A DNA stretch of 64,000 nucleotides from Ophioderma brevispina (GCA_023653785.1 JAMKCH010058417.1:1-64000); one strand, 5' to 3'; numbered from the stretch's first letter, positions 22,850-34,958 are shown. The notes: a model not told the origin generated them from the letters alone. Made by a program: numbers and translations.

Positions 22850-24015
22850 AAATCCCCTCAAAACCGGCGAAAAAATCGATCGAACGGTGATTTTAAAAAT
22901 AACGTTTTATCATATCTTAGAAGCATTATGTAAATTTCAATTTGTTTTCTATCAAATTTGCATAAGAAATTTGTTTTTTTGAAAGTGAATGTTGCAGGGG
23001 GTTCCGTGTGAAGCGTGTGGGAGGGGGGCCCCAGCCCCACCCTGCTCCGCTTGATAATGAACTCTTCTTCATATGAATACTTATGCGATTATTCAACAAA
23101 ACCTAACCCAACAACCTAGATTTTAAGAAACCGTTGATCATACCTATAATTATAAAGTTAACCACGTGTAAAAGCTTTAAATTTCAAATGTTCCTATCCA
23201 ATTTGCATAAGAAAATGTTGTTTTGGAAAGTGAACATTGCATGGTTTCCGCGCTTCGCGCGGACTGGGACATCCCCTCTCATCCCCCACCCTACCCCCTT
23301 GCAGCTCAATATACATGAACTCTCTTTTAAACACTTTAAATTTCTGTTAATTCAACCTAACTCTGCAACTATATTTTTTTTTTCTTTTTAATAATACCGT
23401 TTCTCATACTGTAAACTTATCCGTTAAATCAGTAACATTTCAAATTGTGTATGACAACGATCATTGCAAAGGGGTTCCGCGCTTGGTGCCGGAGGTCGGG
23501 AACCCCTCCACACCGCGTATACGGCTTCATGGCTCTTTGATGCCATGGCACCATGGGTGCTTTGCAGCCGTCAACTTCCATTTCAGTGGGTCGCCACCCC
23601 CCTGCCCTTCAGAGGGGCTGATCCGCCCTACTTAGAAATCATTTACGTGGTAATAATGTTCTGATTCTGTTGAAAAGGTAAACATTTTTTGCAAATCACA
23701 AACGTTGAAAATTTTCGGGCTCGCTGTGCTTCCTATTCTAATTTATTGTCCCTGAAAGAACTCTTTCCAGCGATATATTAGAAATAGTGAATAGTAACAT
23801 TGCCCATCCAACTACATCTGGAAAAACTTGATGATTGCCCTTATAAAAATGCAGAGCTTCCTCCGCGCTTCGCGCGGATGGGGGGCAACACACCGACCCG
23901 CCCTCATCCGCCCCTGCCTGCCCTTCTACCCCATATCTTATCTTGGCACCCCCCCTCTAGCCAGGCTGATCCGCCCCTGGATCCACCTGCAACAGAACGC
24001 TTGGTTCATGCTTTT
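22850..24015. repeat. Degenerate tandem repeat with CG-rich palindrome
   Basis: At least three units of about 230-265 bp share the order TTTGCATAAGAAA, GGAAAGTGAA, TTGCA, GGTTCCGCGCTT, a C-rich patch and an AT-rich tail (near 22960, 23200 and 23430). A fourth, more diverged unit ends near 24010. Two copies contain the perfect palindrome CCGCGCTTCGCGCGG (about 23248 and 23863). The last units end in GATCCGCCC, an end motif common in mobile elements. The open frames here are artefacts of the GC-rich patches. Confidence 0.6.
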
Positions 24016-24373
24016 TTTGTCCACTAGATTAGACTATAATTCTTGTTATGATGTGTTTCCCTTCGTCATATTTATTTATATGGATTTTCCTTGTCTTTAC
24101 AGTCCTGCATTGTAAATCGTAAATTGGCAGATGCAGCACCACACAACCATAGTCAATGGTTACACAATTAGTGGGATGACTATTTGAAAAAAAATATGAT
24201 AAGCTCTAATTTTTATTTGAATGAAAAACAGGCTAACCCTGAGAAACCCACAATTTTGGTGCCAATTGAGTTTTAAGACAACCAAGATAAAGCCACAAGT
24301 TTCTGACCCTGGCTACTCACGTATTTTAATGTGTAGTTTCATATATATATGTTTTTTTTTGTGTCAAAGTATT

Positions 24374-27300
24374 TTACTCTTCTGTTCAATTTAATATAGG
24401 GTGGGGTTTGCCTCATTAATTGATACCGGGAAGTTGCAGTATATTGTTTCAATCAATTAAGTTGAAATTTCTCCACTATATCTGTAATGACCCGTAACTC
24501 TAACTTGAATGGGTAGAAATACAAATTGTGAACTCGAAATTGGATTTCAAGACGATTAATAAGAATGCTTGCGTGTGCATAAATTCAGAGGTAATTGATT
24601 GAAAAATAAGAAGCGATGTAATTTTCTTGGAACGAAGCATCTTAAACACGTTGGTGTACCGCGCTTGAGTTTTTTTTTCATACTAATATAAATAGCATTT
24701 TTTCCAACAGTAAAAAAAGTTTATCAACATCATAAATACAAGCATACATATTAAGAATCACAAAATATGTAAGTACTAGAAGTTATACAATATGTAAACA
24801 TAAAGGACCCGTTGCACAAGGTACAAACCCAACAGAACACACACATCTTAACCACATGAGTTCATTAAACGGATTTTTAACAGGGATTATTCGTACAATT
24901 AAAAATATCTCTTTAACCCTCGAACACTGCCGTATGTTTTGGCACCTTAATGTTCCCCTGAAAATACAAAATCTATGGTTAATAGTACATAAAATAAGCT
25001 AAACTAAACCCTCAACCGGAAAGAAATCAGGGTTAACTTAATTTTGAATCATCGTGTCCTAGCATAATATACACCTGGCACAAAGTGTATCTGGCATGTT
25101 TTTTCGATTGTGCCAAAGTCATACCATTTTTAAAGTTTATCGAAATCTACATTTTTTGCCTATGTCTTGTTCTTTCAATTAACACCGCGCTTGTAGAAGC
25201 GTGCAAAATGGCTGAGATCGAGCGCCCAAAAGACGCAAACCCCCCAAACCAAAGGTGCAGTTTTCGGATAATCGAAAGGTCGTGATCAATTCCAGTAGCA
25301 CAAAATTTATTTTAGTTAGAGATTACGATGATACAATTCGAGTTTGGCGAGGGAATGCAAAAGGAGGGTATAATAGCTGCCTTATGAGATAAATCAACTG
25401 TATATTGTCCTGGACCATGATTTCGGACAATGAATCTCACCGTGCTGAGTGAAATTTGTTTGGAAGCTCTCAATCTGAAGGGTGATTATCGCATTAACTC
25501 AAGGCGGTAAATGGGACCATGGTGTCGGATTTAATAGCACAAGGCGGCAAACTTATTTGTCTTTGAACTAGTGTGTTGTAGGTCCTCTTGATGTCCTATA
25601 TCCATGGGTAAACATTCTATACTTAGGCTCACAGATCAGGCTGATATAACAATTTAGAGGTAACATCACTGTGAGAGTGTTATTATGAAACGCACCAGTT
25701 AATAAATCAATACACTACCAATCTATTTATTTTATTCGTGTCTTGCGTGTAAAAAGAAATAAGGTTGTGCCTTTGGTTAACCTTTGGCTTCCCTCTTCTT
25801 GTAAGTTTATTTCTTCAAATTTCAACCTACAATCATACAATGACTTATAGTTAACCTTTACCAATTCTACGATGATTTCACTAAGTTCAAAATATCTTGT
25901 ATGCAGTAGTAAGCTCCAAAATGGAGGAGGGTCTATGCACATAAAAAATAGATTAAGTCAATTGCTTTTCAAAAAAGGCCTTTGGCCAACACACCACTCT
26001 TTGTTTTTTTTTCCTTGGTAGAATAATGGATGGTGCCGTCAGATAAATTTTAACTTCTGTTCAAATTTATAATAGAGTGGGGTTGCTTATTAATTGATAC
26101 CTGGAAGTTGCAGTAATATTGTTTCAATCAAATGAAGTTGAAATTTTTCAATATCTGTAATGACCCGTAACTCTAACTTGATAGGTAGAAATACAAATTG
26201 TGAACTCGAAATTTGTAAATTTCAAGACGATTCAATAAGAAATGCTTGCGTGTGCAGTAAATTCAGAAGGTAATTGATTGAAAACAGAAGAAAGCGATGT
26301 AATTTTCTTTGGAACGAAGCATCTTAGAAAACGTTGGTGGACCGATGATTTTTTTTCATACTAATATAAATTAGCATTTTTTCCAAACAGTAAAAGTTAT
26401 CAACATCATAAATACAAGCATATACATATTAAGAATCACAAAATTATGTAAGTACTATGAAGTTTAAAATATGTATACATAAAGGAACCGTTGCAACAAG
26501 GTACAAACCCAACAGAACACACGCATGCTTAACATACATGAGTTCATTAACGGATTTTTAACAGGGATTATTCGTACAATTAAAAAAATATCTCATTACC
26601 TCAGAACACTGCGTATGTTTGGCACCTTAATGTTCCCCTGAAAATACAAAAAAATATGGTTAATAGTAAACATAAAATAAGCTAAACTAAACACTCAACC
26701 GGAAAGAAATCAGGGTTAACTTAATGTTGAATCATCGTGTCCTAGCATAATATACACCTGGCACAAAAAGTATCTCGGCATGTATTTCGATTGTGCCAAA
26801 GTCAGACCATTTTTAAAGTTATCGAAATATACATTTTGTTGCCTAGGTCTTGTTCTTTCATTTAACACCTCGCTTGTAAAAAGGCGTGCAAAAATGGCTG
26901 AGATAGAACGCCCGAAAGACGCAAACCCCCAAAACCAAAAGTTGCAGTTTTCGGATAATCGAAAGGTCGTGGGATCAATTCCCACTGTAAGCACAAAATT
27001 TATTTTAGTTATAGATTACAATGAGAACAATTCGGAGTTGGCGAGGGAAGTAGAAAATGGTGTATAATAGCTGCCTTATGAGATAATTCAACTGTATATT
27101 GTCCTGGACCATGATTTCGGACAAGAATCTCACGCGTGCTGAGTGATGGTTTGGCAGCTCTCCTGCTGAGAGGGTGATTATCGCATTAACTCAAGGCGGT
27201 AAATGGGATCATGGTGGGATTTAATAGCAAAAGGCGACAACGTTATGTGGTCTTTGAAACTAGTGTGTTGTAGGTCCTCTTATGTCCTATATCCATGGGT

Positions 27301-27716
27301 AAACATTCTATACTTAGGCTAACAAATCAGCTGATATAAGAATTTAGAGGGTAACATCACGGGGACGAGGCTGTGTATTATGAAACGCACCATTTAATAA
27401 ATCAATACACTACCAATCTATTTATTGTCTTCTTGTCTTGCGTGTAAAAAGAAATAAGGTTGTGCCTTTGGTTAACCTTTGGCTTCCCTCTTCTTGTAAG
27501 TTCATTTCTTCAAAGTCTCAACCTAATAATCAGACAGTGACTTATAGTTAACCATTTACCAATTCTACTATTATTTCAACATAAGTTCAAATATCTTGTA
27601 TGGCAATAAGCTCCAAAAGGGAGGAGGGGTCTATGCACATAAAAAAATAAAAAAAATAGATAAGTCAATTGCTTTTCAAAAAAGGCCTTCGGCATCAACA
27701 CACACTCTTTTTTTCC
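24374..27716. repeat. 1.65 kb tandem direct repeat, indel-rich
   Basis: 24374-26012 and 26048-27716 are copies of one unit, collinear throughout (shared landmarks AGTTGCAGTA, GACCCGTAACTCTAAC, AACCGGAAAGAAATCAGGG, GTCCTGGACCATGATTTCGG). They differ mostly by single-base insertions and deletions spread over both copies. That pattern fits sequencing error in a long-read patch at least as well as old divergence. No protein gene is seen. The third quarter of each unit carries a tRNA-like patch (see the SINE-like entry). Confidence 0.75.
26890..26992 (+). repeat. tRNA-related (SINE-like) segment
   Basis: TGGCTGAGATAGA resembles a pol III A box. About 65 bases downstream, GGTCGTGGGATCAATTCCCAC resembles a tRNA T-arm with B box. 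The same pair exists in the other copy of the direct repeat at about 25208-25295, with indels. It cannot be folded into a proper tRNA cloverleaf by eye, so a tRNA-derived SINE fragment is the better guess. Confidence 0.3.
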
Positions 27717-28456
27717 AAAAATGATGTCGTCAGAAAAAGTGGCACTTTACCGTATTCGAATGTGTAAAGTCAAAAAATTATCAATTTAGTAACAACGATT
27801 TCATTTCCATATTCATTGCGGTCTAAAGTAAATAAGCATAAAATATTGACGCATATGTAAACAAATAAACAAACGAGACAAATATGCAGGAAAACAAACA
27901 ATGAAATGTAAACTTTACATTCATCAGTATCAAATAAAGTAATTTTTCTATTGCTCTTTTTTTATGAAAGCAAGAGGTAATGTTTGAAATAAGCTTAATT
28001 TTTTTGTCATCCAGGGTGAAACGAATAGTCAATGTTTCCTCCATCTGCACTGATGACATTATTGTAGTGTTTACACGTGTTGTTAACCAATCTGCTGATG
28101 TTCTGTTGACGAATGTGGTTCCATGCTCGCTGGATAATTCCACCACTTTGAGCCAGCGTAGCCTTCTCCTTTATGTGTCAATCTGCTTCGAATTTACACA
28201 AATTTCATTTCATTATTTGCTTGTTTGTTTGTCTGCATATTTGTCTTGCTTGTTATTGGTTTGCCTATGCGTTCATGTTTCAAGCCTATTTACTTCAGAC
28301 CGCAATGAATATAAAGAAAGGAAATGAAATCGTTGTTGTAAAGTGATAATTTCTTCAGTTTAGACCTTTGAATACGGTAAAGTGTCACTTTTTCTGACAT
28401 CATTTTGGGAAAAAGGGAGTGTCTGTTGATGCCAAAAGTGCTTTTTTAAAAACAAC
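27670..28456 (-). mobile_element. Long-TIR element with Tc1/mariner transposase C-terminus
   Basis: The outer 200-240 bases on both sides are inverted copies (GGCATCAACA, AATGATGTC, AAAAAGTG, CACTTTACCGTATTC, then a CATTTC-rich stretch). Between the arms, on the minus strand at 28007-28165, is a frame reading GGIIQRAWNHIRQQNI, then SRLVNN, then NNVISADGGNIDY. This matches the C-terminal pattern of Tc1-like transposases (W..I.Q..I.RL....RR...VI.ANGG...Y). The DDE catalytic core is absent, so this is an internally deleted derivative. The end of the left arm is also present in the first copy of the preceding direct repeat. Confidence 0.65.
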
Positions 28457-28599
28457 GACTTTTGTGGCAGAGCCAAATGTTTCCTCTCTTTAACATTTTT
28501 TTTAAATTCTAAACATCCAGTTCTAAGTGAAGTTATGCAACGAAATGTCCTCGAATTTTAGGGGGGAACTTATTTTTTGGGAACCCCTTATTTGGTATA

Positions 28600-29106
28600 G
28601 GAGGTATATACATGATCACTTTTTGTAACGAGCGCCCCAATTTTAAAACATTTTGAGATTTTTTGACAATTACGTTGGTAATAGACTAATAAAATATACC
28701 TGTGAAGTTATGACAAAAGACAGAATTTTGTAATTAGAACCAGGAAATCGGATTATAATTCAATGGCCGCTGAAAACGTCCCTACAGTATGAAATAGCGT
28801 TATGTAAGTGTAAACGTTCATCGATGTTCCATCGGTTCACGCAAGTGAAGTTGGGGTCATTTTCCGGCCGATTAAATTATTTCATTTATGGTCGGACAGA
28901 AATTTAGCATCCCCGGCACCACCAGGGAGCCTTAGAATCGGGGATCCCCGATTGTATTTACAAATACTTTCTTTTATGACCATTAACAAATTTGAGTATT
29001 ACTATTTATAGGTGTACTTTCACTAGACAATTACCAACTCAACTGTGCAAATATCTCAAACTAGTTTGAATAGGACGCTTTTTAAAATTGTGCTATTGTT
29101 GCTTGA
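28600..29106. mobile_element. Third, diverged copy of the 1.6 kb MITE family
   Basis: The left end ATCACTTTTTGTAACGAGCG then CCCCAATTTT, and the right end GGACGCTTTTTAAAATTGTG then CTATTGTTGCTT, correspond to the ends of the element at 1621-2147. The internal order AATTTTGTAATTAGAA, GATTAAATTATT and GGGGATCCCCGATT is also similar. No TTAA is clearly preserved. Confidence 0.55.
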
Positions 29107-29897
29107 AGTTGCAAGTTTCAACTGGAATCACTAGGCAAATTGCTGAGATTACTCCATTGTTCTTGGTGGATATAAACATGCCTCAGCTTAAAGCAGTCAA
29201 TATCTATTTAATATGTGAACCAATGCCACCAGCTAACATAATACATCACCAGATATCATTTAAGAAAAGAAATATGACCAACTTTATTGTTATTAGAATG
29301 ATCAGACAAAAATATAGCAAAGTCAACATTTTGTTCAGTGTATCTATTTGGAATTTAATGGGCAAAACATCAAATAGAATGTTTTTGTATATTTAACAGT
29401 GTATATTTTTTGTGCGCACATAAATGTAAGTGTCATTGTGGAGACACGAGGCTTATTAAAGACACTGTCAGTGATCCACCAGAAAAAGTCAAAATATTTT
29501 GAAATTCTCAATACTAGCCTAATAGTGAAGTATAAGTCTGTATAATTCTCAACGTCAAATTGATATTCAATGATATGAATCTCCATTCTGTTATGTATTG
29601 TAGTACGTGTCTGTACGGACAGTAGTCATGGTAGTGACTAAAATATCCGATTTTGTCCTTATTAGGTTACTTTTGGGTTTATAATGCAAGGTATGTTAGG
29701 ATACCTATTCTTGTAACAGACATGCAAAAATCCGATTTTTGAAATGTTTTTTTTTTCGGTTTTCTGATCGAACAAATCACTGATAGTGCCTTTACTGTTA
29801 GTTTTATTTCATTAAATATTGTATTAAGGTGCTAACCATTTTAAAATACTCTTTTTTAATACACCATACTATGTACATCAGCTTGATGCAGCCATTG
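29107..29897. other. No gene seen; part resembles the 3' flank of locus A
   Basis: 29570-29800 is similar to 2550-2760. The open frames (29088-29396 plus, 29344-29586 minus) are AT-rich and show no domain. Confidence 0.4.
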
Positions 29898-31332
29898 AAT
29901 CCTATTTAAAATGCTTGTCTCATACGAATAATTACCTGCACATTTAAAATGCTACCATTTTCTCATACGAATAATTACCTGCACATTTAAAATGCTATCA
30001 TTGCTTCATACGAATAATAACCTGCATATTTAAAATGCTATCATTGTCTCATACGAATAATTACCTGCATATTTAAAATGGTATCATTGTCTCATACGAA
30101 TAATTACCTGCACATTTAAAATGCTATCATTGCCTCATACGAATAATAACCTGCATATTTAAAATGCTATCATTGTCTCATACGAATAATTACCTGTACA
30201 TTTAAAATGCTATCATTGCCTCATACGAATAATAACCTGCATATTTAAAATGCTATCATTGTCTCATACAAATAATTACCTGCACATTTAAAATGCTATC
30301 ATTGTCGCATACGAATAATTACCTGCATATTTAAAATGCTATCATTGTCTCATACGAATAATTACCTGCATATTTAAAATGCTATCATTGTCTCATACGA
30401 ATAATTACCTGCACATTTAAAATGCTATCATTGCCTCATACGAATAATAACCTGCATATTTAAAATGCTATCATTGTCTCATACGAATAATTACCTGCAT
30501 ATTCAAAATGCTATCATTGTCTCATACAAATAATTACCTGCACATTTAAAATGCTATCGTTGTCTCATACGAATAATTACCTGCACATTTAAAATGCTAT
30601 CATTGCCTCATACGAATAACCTGCATATTTAAAATGCTATCATTGTCTCATACGAATAATTACCTGCACATTTAAAATGCTACCATTGTCTCATACGAAT
30701 AATTACCTGCATATTTAAAATGCTAGCATTGTCCCATACGAATAATTATCTGCACATTAAAAATGCTATCATTGTCTCATACGAATAATTACCTGCATAT
30801 TTAAAATGCTATCATTGTCTCATACGAATAATTGCCTGCATATTTAAAATGCTATCATTGTCTCATACAATAATTACCTGCATATTTAAAATGCTATCAT
30901 TGTTTCATACGAATAATTACTTGCATATTTAAAATGCTATCATTGGCTCATACGAATAATTACCTGCATATTTAAAACGCTATCATTGTCTCATACGAAT
31001 AATTACCTGCATATTTAAAATGCTATCATTGTCTCATACGAATAATTACCTGCATATTTAAAATGCTATCATTGTCTCATACGAATAATTACCTGCATAT
31101 TTGAAATGCTATCATTGTCCCATACGAATAATTACCTGCATATTTAAAATGCTATCAGTTTCATACGAATAATTACCTGCATATTTAAAATGCTATCATT
31201 GTCTCATACGAATAATTACCTGCATATTTAAAATGCTATCATTGTTTCATACGAATAATTACTTGCATATTTAAAATGCTATCATTGGCTCATACGAATA
31301 ATTATTTGCATATTTAAAATGCTATCATTGTC
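29898..31332. repeat. 43-bp minisatellite, about 33 copies
   Basis: The unit contains CATACGAATAATTACCTGCA, TATTTAAAATGCTATCATTG, then TCT. Variants CACATTTAAA/CATATTTAAA, ATTGCCT/ATTGTCT and AATAATAACC/AATAATTACC alternate in the left half, giving an 86-bp dimer. The right half is more homogeneous. One unit near 30604 lacks five bases. Units of this kind also begin the indel-rich duplicate at 39075. No protein is encoded. Confidence 0.9.
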
Positions 31333-32575
31333 GTTTGAAATGTACCCTGTGCATTGTATGACAGGTCATGTAAAGAAATTGTTTTGTAAAGCAGGCATAT
31401 TTCCTTTAGTTAACGGAGTACATTTAAAAGAGAAACATGAAATTCGGAACTTTTACAGTTGTTGTCAGTACTTAATTAGATTTAAATAATTAGATTATTT
31501 ATAGCTCTTGTCATTGCTGTAAACAGCAAGACAAAACATTTACAGCAGTAATCAGTGGTGTATACAACAGTAGATATTCGAAATTTGGCATTAAAAACCT
31601 ACGTATTTTATCTCTTAAGCATGTTTAAAGCAAACCTATAGGTTACATTTTTTCGTTAAACATGATTAAAAACCTTAACTAAAAAGGTTTTCCACTGACG
31701 AATTATTATTTTTAAAGTTGTCACAGTAGACAGCAAAAAACAGCTAGCACTAGCAGCAAACAACATTTTTTAAAACTCAGTATGTGATAAATCTAATTAA
31801 TAATTTTGGTAAAAGTGTTGCTTACACTGTAGCAATTAACTTCATGCAGAGTTCTGGTGAAAATGAAGTAGTCATTAAGAACAATAAATATGTCAAAAAC
31901 ACAAACACAGTAGTGCAGGTAATGAATTTTTCAGTACAAGGAATGTTAGCATTGCGTTTTAGAATTGTACATACGAATTTAATTTTCTGTTTATATATTA
32001 TTATACGAGGCAGCCAAATTATTCAATAAGCTGGCAATTTAAGTGTGTGAAATTACGAGGCGTCATTGGCAAGTGGACCACACTGAAAAAATATACAACT
32101 ACTTCAGTAGCTCTCTGTGGTCTGACTGTATTCAGAAAATGATACACAGGATTTGTATATGTTATCTTGGGGCTTGCTCTATTTTGTGAATGATATAGGC
32201 TCAGTGCTCCCACTAATGTACATGCTTTTCATTCCCACATCAAAGGGTATAATGACGGAATTGAGCGTGTAATCCATTGGGTGCAGTGAGCCTGTTTTGT
32301 GTAGTTTCGTTTTGCAAAATACAGTAAACTTTTCCTTGGCATCCAGGTTTTACATAATATTTTGGTTGATAACAAAATGTATCTCCCAATACTAGATCAA
32401 AGATCGATCCGTTATATCATGTTTGAAACTTGTTAGGCCCAGATAATAATCAAGTTACACTGTCAAGAGATTATCATGCTTGAATGTTTATGTAACATGC
32501 ACCAGTCGACTTGCGTGTCTGTGTTCTGAAGCATTTGTAAGGACCATTACAATGGATGGTTCCTGGATCATTCAC
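31333..32575. repeat. Segment present in several copies (allelic contig 1)
   Basis: 31639-32575 recurs almost identically at 33239-34162, with only a few substitutions (for example GCATTTGTAAGG against GCATTTGTGAGG), and again with many indels at about 39530-40450. The two clean copies contain the same 81-codon plus-strand and 64-codon minus-strand open frames, which I regard as chance frames. High identity between adjacent clean copies fits two haplotypes placed in series. Confidence 0.7.
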
Positions 32576-32926
32576 TTAAAGGCCGACTCAGAGATTTCCT
32601 GAGGAGGGCGCCCTCAATTTCCAAAAAAATCGTGTTTTTTACATGTACATAATGCTTGTCCATATACTAATCACTGTGTGAAATTGCTAAGCTTAAATCG
32701 AATTCCTTCATATAGAAAATCACAACTTTGTTTAAAAATTCCGGATCCGGAATTTTTGTTATACACAGTATCCTATGGGACGTAATACTACACATAAATA
32801 TTTACTGCATAAAAACGAAAAATCCGATTCATCTCAAATTTCGGAATTGTGCATTTTAGGTTACTATCTTTAGTTCTAGTTGACTATTTTTCATTATTAC
32901 ACAAAATAATAATATTTCGAAATCTC
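32576..32926. mobile_element. TTAA MITE, copy truncated at a gap run
   Basis: This begins at the same TTAA site and is the same element as 34597-34954. It stops at GAAATCTC, a few bases short of the right end, exactly where a run of 20 A starts. The truncation is best explained by a contig end. Confidence 0.75.
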
Positions 32927-32946
32927 AAAAAAAAAAAAAAAAAAAA
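32927..32946. other. Run of exactly 20 A, probable gap placeholder
   Basis: Sequence to the left ends inside the MITE. Sequence to the right (32947-33238) is unrelated to the continuation of that MITE seen at 34950. The same run length occurs at the other back-jumps (8966, 34490, 36827). Confidence 0.7.
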
Positions 32947-33238
32947 CTATGTTAAATTAAAGCTTAGAACTATGTGAGGTCAAATGTCACACACCAAGGT
33001 CAAAGGTCAACGGGAGATCAAGTTGTAAACAAGGTGATTGGTTCTAATGCAATCTTATGCTCATGTATCAAACATCTACTTTAATTCAGTTATGAGATTT
33101 CTTTTTATACATGTTTCTGTAATAAAAGTGCAACTTAAAACTAAAAAACCATCTACTCCTTTAAATGCTTTTTAATGTTGTTCTTATTTCTTGTAAAATT
33201 ATGCCTGGCGACCCGACACAGTTTTTTTAAATACTTGT
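32947..33238. other. Unplaced fragment between gap run and second copy
   Basis: About 290 bases with no counterpart in the other copies of this locus, ending where the second clean copy starts at TTTCGTTAAACATG. It has no coding content. It may be a misplaced contig end or sequence of another haplotype. Confidence 0.4.
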
Positions 33239-34489
33239 TTCGTTAAACATGATTAAAAACCTTAACTAAAAAGGTTTTCCACTGACGAATTATTATTTTT
33301 AAAGTTGTCACTGTAGACAGCAAAAAACAGCTAGCACTAGCAGCAAACAACATTTTTTAAAACTCAGTATGTGATAAATCTAATTAATAATTTTGGTAAA
33401 AGTGTTGCTTACACTGTAGCAATTAACTTCATGCAGAGTTCTGGTGAAAATGAAGTAGTCATTAAGAACAATAAATATGTCAAAAACACAAACACAGTAG
33501 TGCAGGTAATGAATTTTTCAGTACAAGGAATGTTAGCATTGCGTTTTAGAATTGTACATACGAATTTAATTTTCTGTTTATATATTATTATACGAGGCAG
33601 CCAAATTATTCAATAAGCTGGCAATTTAAGTGTGTGAAATTACGAGGCGTCATTGGCAAGTGGACCACACTGAAAAAATATACAACTACTTCAGTAGCTC
33701 TCTGTGGTCTGACTGTATTCAGAAAATGATACACAGGATTTGTATATGTTATCTTGGGGCTTGCTCTATTTTGTGAATGATATAGGCTCAGTGCTCCCAC
33801 TAATGTACATGCTTTTCATTCCCACATCAAAGGGTATAATGACGGAATTGAGCGTGTAATCCATTGGGTGCAGTGAGCCTGTTTTGTGTAGTTTCGTTTT
33901 GCAAAATACAGTAAACTTTTCCTTGGCATCCAGGTTTTACATAATATTTTGGTTGATAACAAAATGTATCTCCCAATACTAGATCAAAGATCGATCCGTT
34001 ATATCATGTTTGAAACTTGTTAGGCCCAGATAATAATCAAGTTACACTGTCAAGAGATTATCATGCTTGAATGTTTATGTAACATGCACCAGTCGACTTG
34101 CGTGTCTGTGTTCTGAAGCATTTGTGAGGACCATTACAACGGATGGTTCCTGGATCATTCACTTAAAAAAGAACTTTCTTCATTTCTTGAGTTACTTGCA
34201 ATGACAAGGCGTGCTAGCAATTGGTCAGCCCCAGTGTTCAGAGATTGACAAGGTCAGGATTATTTGAATATTGAAGGCAGGATTATCGCAACACGAAATG
34301 AGTAGAAAACATGGCGCGATAGAAAGACTCTGAAAGTGTGGTGCCTCGCTCTCTTCAGACAAGGAAGTGTGAATAGGTGAAAGACCCCCTAAAACCTCAG
34401 ATTATTGTGTCCTCACTATTATTGTTAAATGGGATTGTTTGCTCTTGCTAAGATACACAGACAATTATGGCACAATGCCATAACAACTC
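33239..34489 (+). repeat. Second clean copy of the locus (allelic contig 2), empty MITE site
   Basis: Collinear with 31639-32575, then running through the intact empty site TCACTTAAAAAAGAAC (about 34160) into the start of a Tc1/mariner relic. It ends in the A run at 34490. Relative to the other allele (34975-35290), it lacks 12 bases near 34388 (CTCTGGATGTCC on the other copy). Confidence 0.7.
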
Positions 34490-34512
34490 AAAAAAAAAAA
34501 AAAAAAAAAAAA
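34490..34512. other. A run at a back-jump, probable gap placeholder
   Basis: 23 A in total. Three are explained by the flanking copies (CTCAA before, AACATG after), leaving 20. To the right the sequence jumps back to DNA already present at 32493. Confidence 0.7.
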
Positions 34513-34592
34513 CATGCACCAGTCGACTTGCGTGTCTGTGTTCTGAAGCATTTGTAAGGACCATTACAATGGATGGTTCCTGGATCATTCAC

Positions 34593-34958
34593 TTAAAGGC
34601 CGACTCAGAGATTTCCTGAGGAGGGCGCCCTCAATTTCCAAAAAAATCGTGTTTTTTACATGTACATAATGCTTGTCCATATACTAATCACTGTGTGAAA
34701 TTGCTAAGCTTAAATCGAATTCCTTCATATAGAAAATCACAACTTTGTTTAAAAATTCCGGATCCGGAATTTTTGTTATACACAGTATCCTATGGGACGT
34801 AATACTACACATAAATATTTACTGCATAAAAACGAAAAATCCGATTCATCTCAAATTTCGGAATTGTGCATTTTAGGTTACTATCTTTAGTTCTAGTTGA
34901 CTATTTTTCATTATTACACAAAATAATAATATTTCGAAATCTCTGAGTCAGACTTTAA
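34593..34958. mobile_element. Complete TTAA MITE (358 bp), allele-specific insertion
   Basis: TTAA at 34593-34596 and 34955-34958. The left end is AGGCCGACTCAGAGATTTCC and the inverted right end is AGTCTGACTCAGAGATTTCG. A perfect internal palindrome AAAATTCCGGATCCGGAATT sits near the middle. The corresponding site is empty in two other copies of the same locus (about 34160 and 40450), which proves insertion and gives the TTAA target duplication directly. The patch GCGCCCTCAATTT next to the left end is shared with the MITE family at 1.6 kb. Confidence 0.8.

Noticed and set aside
23447..24115. Proline-rich frames at 23.4-24.1 kb as proteins
   Set aside because: They are read through C-rich patches of the degenerate tandem repeat and overlap in two frames.
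26890..26992. A functional tRNA gene
   Set aside because: Only the T-arm-like part is convincing. No acceptor stem or anticodon arm can be paired by eye.
29898..31332. Regular repeats that could be taken for a CRISPR array
   Set aside because: The whole 43-bp unit is conserved, with no unique spacers, and the context is eukaryotic.
31784..32213. Open frames of 81 and 64 codons, duplicated at 33371-33800, as conserved genes
   Set aside because: Their conservation only reflects the near-identical copies. No domain, and the indel-rich copy does not preserve the frames.
32927..32946. Poly-A run as a retroposon tail
   Set aside because: No target duplication, no element upstream of it, and the same net length of 20 at each back-jump.
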